Shown here in pieces: positions 48,208-58,559 of a stretch of DNA of 64,000 bases. A program made the position numbers and the translations under genes. Position 1 is the first letter of the stretch, and each line of letters opens with the position of its first letter. Location of the stretch: positions 1 through 64,000 of the forward strand of contig CANJVX010000011.1 in the NCBI GenBank assembly GCA_947478405.1, written 5' to 3'. This DNA is from Beijerinckiaceae bacterium. GTDB taxonomy: Bacteria > Pseudomonadota > Alphaproteobacteria > Rhizobiales > Beijerinckiaceae. The notes under the pieces are model-generated. The model was not told the origin of the DNA. It did not search any database and saw nothing but the letters and a program-made list of their open reading frames with translations.

Positions 48208-49443
48208 TCAAGCAAACAGGGTTTCGGCTTTGGCGAGCGCATCTACCAGCGCATCCACTTCAGCCCGCGTATTATACATAGCAAATGATGCACGGCACGT
48301 CGAAGTCACACCAAAGTGCGTCATCAGCGGCATGGCACAATGGGTGCCCGCACGCACAGCCACACCTGACCGATCAATGACAGTGGCAACATCATGCGCA
48401 TGCGCACCCTTCATCTCGAAGGAAACAATCGCACCCTTGCCCGGCGCCGTGCCGATGAGACGAATGGAATTCAGCCGTTCCATGCGCTCCTGCGCATAGG
48501 AAGCCAGCGCATTCTCATGCGCGCGGATCCGCGAACGACCGATCATCTGCATGTAATCCAGCGCCGCGCCCAGACCTATGGCCTGAACAATCGGCGGCGT
48601 GCCCGCTTCAAAACGATGCGGTGGCGTGTTGTAGGTCACACGATCCATGGCGACAGTCTCGATCATTTCGCCGCCACCATTGAAGGGCGGTAATTTTTCG
48701 AGCCATTCACGCTTGCCATAGAGCACGCCAATGCCGGTGGGCCCATAGGTCTTGTGGCCGGTGAAGACATAGAAATCGGCATCAAGATCGCGCACATCGA
48801 CATCAAGATGACAGGCGCTTTGCGAGCCATCCACCATCACCGGAATGCCACGCGCATGTGCAATGCGGATCACATCCTTGATCGGCACAATTGTACCCAG
48901 CACATTGGACATATGCGTGATGGAAACGATCTTCGTCTTGGCCGTAAGCGTCTTTTCAAATTCATCCAGCGAGAACGAGCCATCTTCGCCCACGCCCACC
49001 CACTTCAGCACCGCGCCCTTGCGCTCGCGATGAAAATGCCAGGGCACAATATTGGAATGGTGCTCCATGATCGTGAGCACAATTTCGTCGCCCTCCTGAA
49101 TGAAGGCCTGACCGAAGGAGGCTGCAACGCAATTGATCGCTTCGGTGGCGGAGCGGGTAAAAACGATTTCATCAACCGATTCCGCATTCAGAAAACTGCG
49201 CACTTTCTCGCGCGCACCCTCAAAAGCTTCGGTCGCCGCATTGGCGAGATAATGCAATCCACGGTGCACATTGGCATATTCATGCTCATAAACATGCACC
49301 ATGCGCTCGATCACTTGACGCGGCTTTTGGGCCGAGGCCGCATTGTCGAGATAGACAAGCGGCTTGCCATAGGGGCGCTCGTTCAGGATGGGAAAATCCC
49401 GGCGGATAGCTTCGACATCATAGGGCGCGTTCATATTCATCAT
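48208..49443 (-). CDS. sufS: Cysteine desulfurase SufS
   Basis: YLDNAASAQKPRQVIERMVHVYEHEYANVHRGLHYLANAATEAFEGAR, DFYVFTGHKTYGPTGIGVLYGK, RAGTHCAMPLM. Confidence 0.95.
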   Translation of the reverse strand: MMNMNAPYDVEAIRRDFPILNERPYGKPLVYLDNAASAQKPRQVIERMVHVYEHEYANVHRGLHYLANAATEAFEGAREKVRSFLNAESVDEIVFTRSATEAINCVAASFGQAFIQEGDEIVLTIMEHHSNIVPWHFHRERKGAVLKWVGVGEDGSFSLDEFEKTLTAKTKIVSITHMSNVLGTIVPIKDVIRIAHARGIPVMVDGSQSACHLDVDVRDLDADFYVFTGHKTYGPTGIGVLYGKREWLEKLPPFNGGGEMIETVAMDRVTYNTPPHRFEAGTPPIVQAIGLGAALDYMQMIGRSRIRAHENALASYAQERMERLNSIRLIGTAPGKGAIVSFEMKGAHAHDVATVIDRSGVAVRAGTHCAMPLMTHFGVTSTCRASFAMYNTRAEVDALVDALAKAETLFA

Positions 49444-50795
49444 GACCTCCGCGCCGACAACCACGCGCCGATCAGCGTGGTGAGATGGGCGCGCAACGCT
49501 TCATTTTCAACGCGGTCTGTTGCCTCATCGACAAAGGCTTCAAGCAGCATGGCTTGCGCATCCTCTTTCGGCAGGCCGCGCGCCATGGCGTAAAAAACCT
49601 GATCATCGTCGAGCTGGGCGACCGTCGCGCCATGTCCGCAGACGACATCATCTGCGAAAATCTCAAGTTCAGGCTTGTTGTTCATCGACGCGCCATCAGA
49701 CAGCAAAATGGCATGGCTCTTCATCGCGCCATCCGTCTTCTGTGCGCCGGGCGCCACACTCACCTTGCCCTGATAGACGCCAGTGGCATCACCATCGAGC
49801 ACGGTTTTGAAATATTCACGGCTGTGACAATGGGGTGCCACATGTTGAACAATCAAAGTCGTATCCGCATGATCCTTGCCTTTGAGAAGCGAAGCGCCAG
49901 CCAATTGGCCGCGCCCCTGCGCGCCATCAAACCGCATGAAGGCTTGACGGCGCAACAACCCGCCACCCAGTGCCAATGTGAAGGAATTGAAATTGGCCGA
50001 TGCGGCAAGCGTCGTCATCAAAGACGCGACATAAGTCGATCCACTGGCCAAAGGCGCGGGCACGAAGACATGCTCGACGCTGGCGCCCTCGCCCACGGCT
50101 ATCACCAACGCGCAATTGCGATGCTCGGCCGTCATGCTTTCGCAAGCCTCAGACTCGATCAAAGTCACCTGCGCGCCTTTGCTCACGCGCAAGGCGGAAC
50201 GCGCATAGACCGCCTGACCCACAGCACCTGACGAAAGAGAGACAATTTCCAACGGCTGCTCGAGAGTTGTGTTCTGAGCAATATCGACCAGCACACCGCC
50301 TTGCATGAAAGCCGTGTTCAGCGCGAGCGCTACATCGCTTTCACCCAATCCGCGCGCAGCCAATAATTCAACCGCCGCCGCATCACCGCACACCAACGCA
50401 TCAGCAAGCGACATAACGCGAACGCCTTTCGGCAGAGCCGCGGCATCGGACAGATCAGCGATAAAATAACCATCAACGAGTACCAGCCGCCAAGTCTTAA
50501 GACCAGCAATGCGGGGCACTAATTTCTCAAGCCGCACACGCAGGGCCGAAGTCGCCGACGCCGGGGGCTGTGCGGCCATAGGCAATGCTTCGCGGAGCGC
50601 GCCGCGTAAATCCGTATAATGCCATGCTTCGACACGACGCGATGGCAGACCAGCAACAACAAACGAGTCAAAGGCGGCCGTGCGCAGAGCATGCACAGCC
50701 CCGCTTCCTGGAAGCACCTTGCGCGCATCAGCAAAATCGGCGGCGAGTTTCGCCTCCGCTGCCGTCGGCAATGCTTTCACTGCCTGTGTCATCAC
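49440..50795 (-). CDS. sufD: Fe-S assembly protein SufD
   Basis: Position in operon; LLSDGASMNNKPELEIFADDVVCGHGATVAQLDDDQVFYAMARGL. Confidence 0.95.
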   Translation of the reverse strand: MMTQAVKALPTAAEAKLAADFADARKVLPGSGAVHALRTAAFDSFVVAGLPSRRVEAWHYTDLRGALREALPMAAQPPASATSALRVRLEKLVPRIAGLKTWRLVLVDGYFIADLSDAAALPKGVRVMSLADALVCGDAAAVELLAARGLGESDVALALNTAFMQGGVLVDIAQNTTLEQPLEIVSLSSGAVGQAVYARSALRVSKGAQVTLIESEACESMTAEHRNCALVIAVGEGASVEHVFVPAPLASGSTYVASLMTTLAASANFNSFTLALGGGLLRRQAFMRFDGAQGRGQLAGASLLKGKDHADTTLIVQHVAPHCHSREYFKTVLDGDATGVYQGKVSVAPGAQKTDGAMKSHAILLSDGASMNNKPELEIFADDVVCGHGATVAQLDDDQVFYAMARGLPKEDAQAMLLEAFVDEATDRVENEALRAHLTTLIGAWLSARRS

Positions 50796-51541
50796 GCCGC
50801 CTCACCGACGTAATCGCGGTAGCCATTGGCTTCGAGTTCAAGCGCCAGATCTTTGCCGCCCGTCTTCACAATCTGCCCCTTCGACATCACATGCACCGTG
50901 TCGGGCACGATATAGTCGAGCAGACGCTGATAATGGGTGATGACAAGGAACGACCTCTTGGGATCGCGCAAAGCGTTCACGCCTTCCGAGACAATGCGCA
51001 GAGCATCAATATCGAGGCCTGAATCTGTCTCATCCAGAATTGCGAACGTCGGCTCCAGCAGCGACATTTGCAGCACTTCCATGCGCTTCTTTTCGCCACC
51101 CGAAAAACCGACATTCAACGCGCGGCGTAGCATCTCCTGCGGCACGCCGAGTTTATCGGCACCCGTCTTCACACGCTTGATAAAGTCGGGCGTCGTCAAT
51201 TCCGCTTCACCGCGCGACTTGCGCTGCGCATTGAGACAGGCCTTCAGGAAGGTCATGGTGGTGACGCCGGGAATTTCGAGCGGATATTGGAAGGCCAGAA
51301 ACACACCCTTGGAGGCGCGCTCGGCAGCATTCATCTCCAGAATACTTTCGCCATTCAGCAGGATTTCGCCGCCCGTCACCTCATAGCCGACGCGGCCAGA
51401 AATGACATAAGACAGCGTCGACTTGCCCGAACCATTGGGCCCCATGATAGCGGCGACTTCGCCATCTTTCACGATGAGCGAAAGACCATTAATGATCTTC
51501 TTACCGTCAATTTCGGCGTGGAGATTACGAATTTCGATCAT
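50792..51541 (-). CDS. sufC: Fe-S assembly ATPase SufC
   Basis: IMGPNGSGKSTLSYVISGR, VGFSGGEKKRMEVLQM, ILDETDSGLDIDALRIV. Confidence 0.97.
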   Translation of the reverse strand: MIEIRNLHAEIDGKKIINGLSLIVKDGEVAAIMGPNGSGKSTLSYVISGRVGYEVTGGEILLNGESILEMNAAERASKGVFLAFQYPLEIPGVTTMTFLKACLNAQRKSRGEAELTTPDFIKRVKTGADKLGVPQEMLRRALNVGFSGGEKKRMEVLQMSLLEPTFAILDETDSGLDIDALRIVSEGVNALRDPKRSFLVITHYQRLLDYIVPDTVHVMSKGQIVKTGGKDLALELEANGYRDYVGEAA

Positions 51542-51582
51542 TTTTATCGTGTCCGTTTCAAAGGGGCGAAGCGTAAGATGCC

Positions 51583-53052
51583 TCAGCCGACTGAGCCCTC
51601 AAGGCTAATGGAAATCAGCTTCTGCGCTTCAACCGCGAATTCCATTGGCAACTGTTGCAGCACATCACGCACGAATCCATTGACGATCAGGGCTGTCGCC
51701 TCTTCCGCCGAAAGTCCGCGCTGCATGCAATAGAACAGCTGGTCCTCAGAAATTTTTGAAGTGGTCGCTTCGTGCTCAAACACTGCACTCGCGTTCTTCG
51801 CCTCGATATAGGGGATTGTATGCGCGCCGCAGGTTTCGCCAATCAGAAGTGAATCGCAATTGGTGAAATTGCGCGCATTGCTCGCGCGCTTCTGCGCCAA
51901 GACCTGTCCGCGATAGGTATTATTGGAGCGTCCCGCAGAAATGCCCTTCGAGATGATGCGGCTGGTCGTATTCTTGCCCAGATGAATCATCTTGGTTCCG
52001 CTATCTACCTGCTGGCGACCATTGGAAATCGCGATTGAATAAAACTCACCACGCGAGTTATCGCCGCGCAAAATGCACGAGGGATATTTCCACGTAATAG
52101 CCGAGCCGGTTTCCACCTGCGTCCATGAAATTTTGGAGCGCGCGCCAAAGCAATCGCCGCGCTTGGTGACAAAATTATAAATGCCACCCTTGCCCTCAGA
52201 ATCGCCCGGATACCAATTCTGCACGGTCGAATATTTAATCTCGGCATCATCGAGCGCGATGAGTTCAACCACCGCAGCATGCAGCTGGTTTTCATCGCGC
52301 TTGGGCGCCGTACAACCTTCGAGATAGCTCACATAAGAGCCCTTGTCGGCGATGATCAGCGTGCGCTCGAACTGGCCCGTGTTCTGCTCGTTGATGCGAA
52401 AGTAAGTCGACAATTCCATCGGGCAACGCACGCCGGGCGGAATGTAGACAAAAGATCCATCGGAGAAGACAGCCGAATTCAGCGTCGCGTAATAATTGTC
52501 GGAGACCGGCACAACCGAGCCCAGATATTTCTTCACCAGTTCCGGATGCGAATGGACCGCTTCCGAAATCGGGCAGAAGATCACTCCGGCTTTGGCCAGC
52601 TCTGCCTTGAAGGTTGTCGCCACAGAGACAGAATCGAAAACGGCATCCACCGCCACGCGGCGCTCTTGCACGCCGGCCAAAATCTCCTGCTCGCGCAGCG
52701 GGATTCCGAGCTTCTCATAGGTGCGTAGCAATTCGGGATCGACCTCATCGAGGTTCTTGGGACCCGGCGAGTTTTTTGGGGCGGAATAATAATAGAGATC
52801 CTGATAATTAATTCTCGGATAGGAGACACGCGCCCAGTCCGGCTCGCGCATAGTCAGCCACAAGCGATAGGCTTCCAGTCGCCATTCGGTCAGCCACACG
52901 GGCTCGTTCTTCTTCGCCGAAATAAACCGGACAATATCTTCGTTGAGGCCCTTGGGCGCCTTCTCCGATTCAATATCGGAGACGAAGCCATACTTATAGG
53001 CATCGACATCGACAGACTTCACCCGATCGACTGTCTCTTGGACCGCCGCCAT
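51583..53052 (-). CDS. sufB: Fe-S assembly protein SufB
   Basis: [65 protein letters not shown]. Confidence 0.97.
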   Translation of the reverse strand: MAAVQETVDRVKSVDVDAYKYGFVSDIESEKAPKGLNEDIVRFISAKKNEPVWLTEWRLEAYRLWLTMREPDWARVSYPRINYQDLYYYSAPKNSPGPKNLDEVDPELLRTYEKLGIPLREQEILAGVQERRVAVDAVFDSVSVATTFKAELAKAGVIFCPISEAVHSHPELVKKYLGSVVPVSDNYYATLNSAVFSDGSFVYIPPGVRCPMELSTYFRINEQNTGQFERTLIIADKGSYVSYLEGCTAPKRDENQLHAAVVELIALDDAEIKYSTVQNWYPGDSEGKGGIYNFVTKRGDCFGARSKISWTQVETGSAITWKYPSCILRGDNSRGEFYSIAISNGRQQVDSGTKMIHLGKNTTSRIISKGISAGRSNNTYRGQVLAQKRASNARNFTNCDSLLIGETCGAHTIPYIEAKNASAVFEHEATTSKISEDQLFYCMQRGLSAEEATALIVNGFVRDVLQQLPMEFAVEAQKLISISLEGSVG

Positions 53053-53139
53053 GCTCTTCTCCTCACCTCGGCGGTTTCAAGGACCGCTGGTTTGGCTTCA
53101 CTTCAGTTTACGGCCCAGATGGCTGAGCCGATCAATCCT

Positions 53140-54303
53140 TCAGGCCGCATTCTTGTCCGAACGCAATCTGATATTCTTTACCGCGTTCTTGAGCGCCTCG
53201 CAAAAGGCCTCGATATCGCGCTCGCTATTGTCGGGGCCCAAACTGACCCGTAAGGCCCCGCGCGCAAGCTCGTCGGCCGCGCCCATGGCCCGCAATACAT
53301 GCGATGGTTGCACCTTGCCCGACGAGCAAGCCGAGCCGGAGGAGACCGCAATTCCTGCCAGATCTAGGGCGATCAGCAGGGTCTCCGCCGAAACACCCGG
53401 CACCGCAAAGGCGCTGGTCTGGGCCAAACGCGCTGTGCTTTGACCGAAGAAAACGGCATCGGGCAGAAGCCCTACAACCTTAACTTCCAGATGGTCGCGC
53501 AAGGCGCTCAGCCGGTCCATCTCCGCCAAAGTCAGTCGGGCGACGTCTGCTGCGGCCCCAAAGCCGGCAATGCCCGCAACATTCTCTGTTCCTGCCCGAA
53601 GGCCCTTTTCCTGTCCGCCGCCCTTCACGAGGGCCGCCCCGTTCATATGGAGACGCACATTGGCAAACGCCAGCGCGCCGACACCCTTGGGGCCGCCAAT
53701 CTTATGGGCCGAGATGAAAAGCGCATCGGCGCCAAGGGCCGCCAGCGGAAGGCGCCCGGCTGCTTGCACAGCGTCACAGACCAAAAGCCCGCCTGCCAAA
53801 TGGACCAGCGCCGCCGCCTCGGCGATCGGCTGGATGACGCCGGTCTCATTATTAGCGACCTGCAAAGCCAGCAACACGCGCTCGCCTCCGGCCGCGTCCA
53901 GCATGGCCTTGAGGCCAACCAGATCCAGGACACCAGCGCCCGTCAGAGGCACGGCGGCAAAAAATTCGGGGGCGAACCGGTGGCCCTGCAGCACGCAGGG
54001 ATGTTCACCCGCGGCTGCAAAGAGCCGAGTTAGCGGCTTGCCGCCATCGCTCAGCGATGGCGAGAGAACAAGATTGGCTGCTTCCGTCCCGCCCGAGGTG
54101 AAAGTGATATCGCGAGGGCGAACGCCCAAAAGGGTCGCAACAGACGCCCGCGCCGTCTCAATGGCCGCCCGAGCTGCGCGGCCCTCTGCGTGGACCGAAG
54201 AAGCATTTCCTGGAAGGTCAATGGCGCTCAGCATGACCTGCCTGGCACTTGCCAACAGGGGGGCTGTTGCATTGTGATCGAGGTAAATTCGCTGCGCGCT
54301 CAT
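53140..54303 (-). CDS. Cysteine desulfurase, NifS/IscS-like
   Basis: IYLDHNATAPLLASARQVMLSAI, FISAHKIGGPKGVGALA, SSGSACSSGKVQPSHVL. Confidence 0.93.
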   Translation of the reverse strand: MSAQRIYLDHNATAPLLASARQVMLSAIDLPGNASSVHAEGRAARAAIETARASVATLLGVRPRDITFTSGGTEAANLVLSPSLSDGGKPLTRLFAAAGEHPCVLQGHRFAPEFFAAVPLTGAGVLDLVGLKAMLDAAGGERVLLALQVANNETGVIQPIAEAAALVHLAGGLLVCDAVQAAGRLPLAALGADALFISAHKIGGPKGVGALAFANVRLHMNGAALVKGGGQEKGLRAGTENVAGIAGFGAAADVARLTLAEMDRLSALRDHLEVKVVGLLPDAVFFGQSTARLAQTSAFAVPGVSAETLLIALDLAGIAVSSGSACSSGKVQPSHVLRAMGAADELARGALRVSLGPDNSERDIEAFCEALKNAVKNIRLRSDKNAA

Positions 54304-54409
54304 CAAGGTCCCGGGATGGTCTCGCAAAATTCTTGCAATCACACTGCCCGGGCATGCTAAGAACGCCCCGGATCGCGTCGGTCTCCCACTTTGGGAGAGG
54401 GTGTTGGCA

Positions 54410-54426
54410 GTTAGAATAGTTCTAAC
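54410..54426. promoter_or_regulatory. Irr-box (ICE)-like palindrome upstream of the iscS-like/suf operon
   Basis: Perfect 7-3-7 inverted repeat GTTAGAA-TAG-TTCTAAC, one base per arm different from the described Irr motif TTTAGAA-N3-TTCTAAA. Confidence 0.7.
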
Positions 54427-54528
54427 AGCTAATAGGGGTTGCCCTCTTGTGAAGTCAAGCCAAGGGACCGCGCTGACAAATTTTTGAAGCCCCGGTCGAA
54501 CACTCGGCCTGCTTCCTTGAGGATCGCA

Positions 54529-55218
54529 ATGCCTGAAATCATTTTCACGGGGCCGGCTGGCCGTCTCGAAGGCCGTTTTCATCCCTCGAAGCAGCGTGGC
54601 GCGCCGATCGCGGTCATTCTTCATCCCCACCCGCAATTCGGGGGAACGATGAATAATCAGATCGTCTACAACCTCTATTACACATTCGCCGAGCGCGGCT
54701 TCTCCGTGCTGCGGTTCAACTTTCGCGGTGTGGGCCGCAGCCAAGGCAATTTCGACCATGGCACCGGCGAGCTGTCGGATGCCGCTGCCGCACTCGATTG
54801 GGTGCAGGGCATCAATCCGGAAGCTCGCGCCTGCTGGATTGCGGGTGTCTCTTTCGGCTCCTGGATCGGCATGCAGCTGTTAATGCGCCGCCCCGAGATC
54901 GAGGGCTTCATCTCGATTGCCCCGCCTGCCAACCGCTTCGACTATTCCTTCCTGGCGCCTTGCCCCTCTTCAGGGCTTTTCGTCCATGGCGATCAGGATC
55001 GTGTTGCCCCGCTCAAGGAAGTTATGGCCCTCATCGAAAAGCTGAAAACCCAGCGCGGCATCATCATCGAACATGCCGTCATCCCGGGCGCCAACCATTT
55101 CTTTGAAAATCGCGTCGATGAGCTGATTGCCGAAGTCGGCCATTATCTCGACCGCCGCCTCGACAATCCACCCCGCTTACCGACCCCGGCCCGCGCCAAA
55201 AAGGGCACCGAAGACTAA
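54529..55218 (+). CDS. Alpha/beta hydrolase (dienelactone-hydrolase-like)
   Basis: AVILHPHPQFGGTMNNQIVYNLYYTFAERGFSVLRFNFRGVGRSQGNFDHG, WIAGVSFGSWIGMQL. Confidence 0.92.
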   Translation: MPEIIFTGPAGRLEGRFHPSKQRGAPIAVILHPHPQFGGTMNNQIVYNLYYTFAERGFSVLRFNFRGVGRSQGNFDHGTGELSDAAAALDWVQGINPEARACWIAGVSFGSWIGMQLLMRRPEIEGFISIAPPANRFDYSFLAPCPSSGLFVHGDQDRVAPLKEVMALIEKLKTQRGIIIEHAVIPGANHFFENRVDELIAEVGHYLDRRLDNPPRLPTPARAKKGTED

Positions 55219-55415
55219 AGCGTTCCAGCCTGCAATTCGGGCGCGGGAGTGAAGGGCGCTTCCGCGCTCATCATGTCGCGTTTGGCGGCCAGTGAAAAAC
55301 TCAGCGTCACGAAGATGACGGCGAGCCCCACGACAATATCAAGGGCAGAAAAAGCTCTCGATCTGGTTGAGTATAGAGCCTTAAACCGCTGCGAATAAGA
55401 AATAAATTTTAGCAT
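55215..55415 (-). CDS. Small single-TM hypothetical protein (66 aa)
   Basis: MLKFISYSQRFKALYSTRSRAFSALDIVVGLAVIFVTLSFSLAAKRDMMSAEAPFTPAPELQAGTL; GAGG Shine-Dalgarno-like sequence upstream of ATG. Confidence 0.6.
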   Translation of the reverse strand: MLKFISYSQRFKALYSTRSRAFSALDIVVGLAVIFVTLSFSLAAKRDMMSAEAPFTPAPELQAGTL

Positions 55416-55476
55416 AGCTCAACCTCAAATGTATCAAGCAATGCGCGCAGTCTAGCGCACGGAGATTGACGTAAGG

Positions 55477-56589
55477 TCAATGCGATAAGGGCCAGACAAG
55501 CCGCCCGCCCGTGAGCGGATGAGCGACACCCGTTGTGCCAGGATAAGTTAAAGGTAGCCCACGAGCCGACCGCACCGCCAGAAAAGCAAAGGCCTGCGCT
55601 TCAAGCGCGCCAGCATCCCATCTATATTCATTTGATGAACGAACTTCCGAGTTTAATTCGTTACCAAGAAAAGATAAAAGCGTATCGTTTAACGCACCGC
55701 CGCCGCAGACAATCCAGAGGCTTGGGGGTGTGGTCACATGGGCCAGCAAGCGCGCAACCGCCCGCGCCGTAAAGGCGGTGAGCGTCGCCGCCCCATCGGC
55801 ATCCGACAGATTTTCGACCCCGCTCACATCAAAAGCATTGCGATCCAAACTCTTAGGGGGTGGCACCGCAAAGAAGGGGTGGGCGAGCCAGCGCAACAGC
55901 AGTGCCTCATTGGGCGTCCCGGCAGCCGACAAAGCCCCACAAGCATCATAGGGCGCTCCCGTTCGGGCCAAGACGAAATCATCGAGCAACGCATTGCCGG
56001 GACCCGTGTCGCAAGCCAACAGATCAGAACCCGCCGAAAGCAGCGTGGCATTGGCGACCCCGCCAATATTCAGAAAAGCGACCCCCGCGGGCAGATCTGC
56101 CCCCGCCGCCAAAGCCTGATGGAAGACGGGAACGAGTGGCGCTCCCTGCCCGCCTGCGGCCACATCGGCCGAACGAAAATCGAAGACAACAGGACGGCCA
56201 ATTTCATCAGACAGAGCCTGCCCGTCACCCAGCTGGACGGTGAGACCCGTTTCGGGACGGTGCAGAACAGTCTGTCCGTGGAAGCCGATAAGGTCGACAC
56301 TGGCCAGATCGATCGCCTGCGTCTTGCAGAAGGTCCGGACAGCCTCGGCATGGGCACGAGTGAGAAAAGCTTCCGCCTGCGGCAGTATGCCGGGCCGGGC
56401 TGCCGAGCTGGTCAGGGCGCGCGCATCATCAAGCGCAGCGCGCAACAAGCGGCGCTCGGGGTCCGAATAAGGCCGCGTGGCAAAGGCACCGAGGTGAACC
56501 TGAGTCTTCCCGTCCGTCTCAACAAAGGCAATATCGATCCCATCGAGCGAGGTGCCGGACATCAGGCCTATGGCGCGGGAAAGTGTCAT
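55477..56589 (-). CDS. anmK: Anhydro-N-acetylmuramic acid kinase
   Basis: AIGLMSGTSLDGIDIAFVETDG, FHGQTVLHRPETGLTVQLGDG, ACDTGPGNALLDDFV. Confidence 0.95.
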   Translation of the reverse strand: MTLSRAIGLMSGTSLDGIDIAFVETDGKTQVHLGAFATRPYSDPERRLLRAALDDARALTSSAARPGILPQAEAFLTRAHAEAVRTFCKTQAIDLASVDLIGFHGQTVLHRPETGLTVQLGDGQALSDEIGRPVVFDFRSADVAAGGQGAPLVPVFHQALAAGADLPAGVAFLNIGGVANATLLSAGSDLLACDTGPGNALLDDFVLARTGAPYDACGALSAAGTPNEALLLRWLAHPFFAVPPPKSLDRNAFDVSGVENLSDADGAATLTAFTARAVARLLAHVTTPPSLWIVCGGGALNDTLLSFLGNELNSEVRSSNEYRWDAGALEAQAFAFLAVRSARGLPLTYPGTTGVAHPLTGGRLVWPLSH

Positions 56590-56711
56590 AAGACCAAATT
56601 AAACCAATGGGCCCTTCAATGCGAGCGCAGCGAAGCCACACCGACAGCGCAAGCAGCGTTGCACAGATGCCCCCCGTCGATTAAACCCGGCCGACCTGAT
56701 CGAGGACCACC

Positions 56712-57974
56712 ATGTCGACCGATTTCCAGCCCAAATCCGATTTCCTCGCCATCCTCAAAGAGCGCGGCTATATCCACCAATGCTCCGACTTTGCGGGTGT
56801 GGATGACAAGGCCAAGGCTGGCGAGCTGATCGCCTATATCGGCTTTGACGCGACGGCCTCTTCCCTGCACATAGGCTCGCTTTTGCAGATCATGATGCTG
56901 CGCTGGCTGCAAAAGACGGGCGGCAAGCCGATCCCGCTCATGGGTGGCGGCACGACGCAGGTCGGCGACCCCTCTGGGCGCGACGAGAGCCGCAAGCTCC
57001 TCACACTCGACCAGATTGAAGCCAACAAGACCGGCATCCGTCAGGTCTTCACAAAATTCCTGACCTTCGGCGACGGCAAGACCGACGCGGTCATGAGCGA
57101 TAATGCCGAATGGCTGACGGCCTTGAACTACATTCACTTCCTGCGCGATGTCGGCCGCCACTTCTCGGTCAATCGCATGTTGTCGATGGACTCGGTCAAG
57201 ATGCGGCTCGATCGCGAGCAGGAACTGTCCTTCATCGAATTCAACTATATGTGCCTTCAATCCTATGATTTTGTCGAGCTGAACAAGCGCTACGGCATCA
57301 CGCTGCAAATGGGCGGCTCCGATCAATGGGGCAATATTGTCATGGGCATTGATCTGGGCCGCCGCATGGGCACGGGCCAGCTCTATGGTCTCACCTCTCC
57401 CCTGCTCACCACAGCCTCGGGGGCCAAGATGGGCAAGACAGCGTCCGGCGCAGTCTGGCTGAACTCGGACATGCTGCCCGTCTATGATTACTGGCAGTAC
57501 TGGCGCAATACGGAAGATGCCGATGTCGGTCGCTTCCTCCGCCTCTTCACCGAATTGCCGATGGATGAAATCCACCGCCTCGAAAATCTTGGTGGCGCAG
57601 AAATCAACGAGGCCAAGAAGATGCTGGCCAATGAAGCGACCGCCATGTTGCATGGGCGCGAGGGCGCCGATCATGCAGCAGAAACCGCACGCAAGACGTT
57701 TGAAGAAGGCGTGCTCTCGATTGCTCTGCCCACCATCGAACTGCCACTTGCTGATTATGCGTCAGGCATGGGTGTGCTCAGCGCATTTGTGAAAGCCGGA
57801 CTGGTTGCCTCGACTGGCGAAGCGCGCCGCCAGATCAAGGGCGGGGGCCTGCGCCTGAATGATGCGGTTGTGACGGATGAGCGCGCGACTTTGTCTGCAT
57901 CAGATCTGACCAGCGAAGGCGTGGTGAAATTGTCGATGGGCAAAAAGAAGCACGTGCTCCTCAAGCCGGTTTAA
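56712..57974 (+). CDS. tyrS: Tyrosyl-tRNA synthetase
   Basis: [58 protein letters not shown]-terminal S4 domain. Confidence 0.97.
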   Translation: MSTDFQPKSDFLAILKERGYIHQCSDFAGVDDKAKAGELIAYIGFDATASSLHIGSLLQIMMLRWLQKTGGKPIPLMGGGTTQVGDPSGRDESRKLLTLDQIEANKTGIRQVFTKFLTFGDGKTDAVMSDNAEWLTALNYIHFLRDVGRHFSVNRMLSMDSVKMRLDREQELSFIEFNYMCLQSYDFVELNKRYGITLQMGGSDQWGNIVMGIDLGRRMGTGQLYGLTSPLLTTASGAKMGKTASGAVWLNSDMLPVYDYWQYWRNTEDADVGRFLRLFTELPMDEIHRLENLGGAEINEAKKMLANEATAMLHGREGADHAAETARKTFEEGVLSIALPTIELPLADYASGMGVLSAFVKAGLVASTGEARRQIKGGGLRLNDAVVTDERATLSASDLTSEGVVKLSMGKKKHVLLKPV

Positions 57975-57995
57975 AGAAAGACAGGGGATGGCAAC

Positions 57996-58553
57996 ATGAC
58001 GGACCTGCATTCGCTACCCAGCGATCTGCCGATCCCGATTGACGATGGCGCTGCGAAACATCTGGTCGGGCTTTGCCTCCCCTCTATTGCGCTAGCTTCT
58101 ACGCTTGGTGCGCCCGTACAGCTCGATGTGCTTTCTGGCATCAGCGTCATTTACGCCTATCCAATGACGGGCCGCCCTGACATCGCGTTGCCTCAGAATT
58201 GGGATCTTATCCCCGGCGCACGCGGCTGCACGCCTCAGGCCTGCTCCTATCGAGATCATTATTCTGAGCTTCTATCATTCGGTGCCCAGCTCTATGGCCT
58301 GAGCACGCAATCACGCGACTATCAAAAAGAAATGGCAGAACGTCTTCACCTGCCTTTTGCAGTCTTGAGCGATGAAGGACTGAATCTCACAGCTTCCATC
58401 TCGTTGCCGACTTTTGAAGCAAATGGCATGACGCTCTTGAAGCGCCTGACATTGATCTGTCAGGACAACAGAATCATTCACGTCAATTATCCAGTTTTCC
58501 CGCCAGATAAGGACATCGACCAAGTCATCTCGTTTTTAAGAACCGCCATTTAA
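57996..58553 (+). CDS. Peroxiredoxin-family protein
   Basis: SVIYAYPMTGRPDIALPQNWDLIPGARGCTPQACSYRDHYSELLSFGAQLYGLS. Confidence 0.85.
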   Translation: MTDLHSLPSDLPIPIDDGAAKHLVGLCLPSIALASTLGAPVQLDVLSGISVIYAYPMTGRPDIALPQNWDLIPGARGCTPQACSYRDHYSELLSFGAQLYGLSTQSRDYQKEMAERLHLPFAVLSDEGLNLTASISLPTFEANGMTLLKRLTLICQDNRIIHVNYPVFPPDKDIDQVISFLRTAI

Positions 58554-58559
58554 GCGCGC

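Noticed and set aside
51583-54303. Two cysteine desulfurases (NifS/IscS-like and SufS) in one SUF operon as a novelty
   Set aside because: This arrangement is common in alphaproteobacterial suf operons.
53140-54759. 539-aa version of the cysteine desulfurase
   Set aside because: The region upstream of 54303 overlaps the Irr-like site and the divergent hydrolase gene; the family start is MSAQRIYLDHNATAP at 54303.
55738-56829. 363-aa plus-strand ORF antisense to anmK
   Set aside because: Low-complexity basic translation without domain signal; anmK is clear on the other strand.
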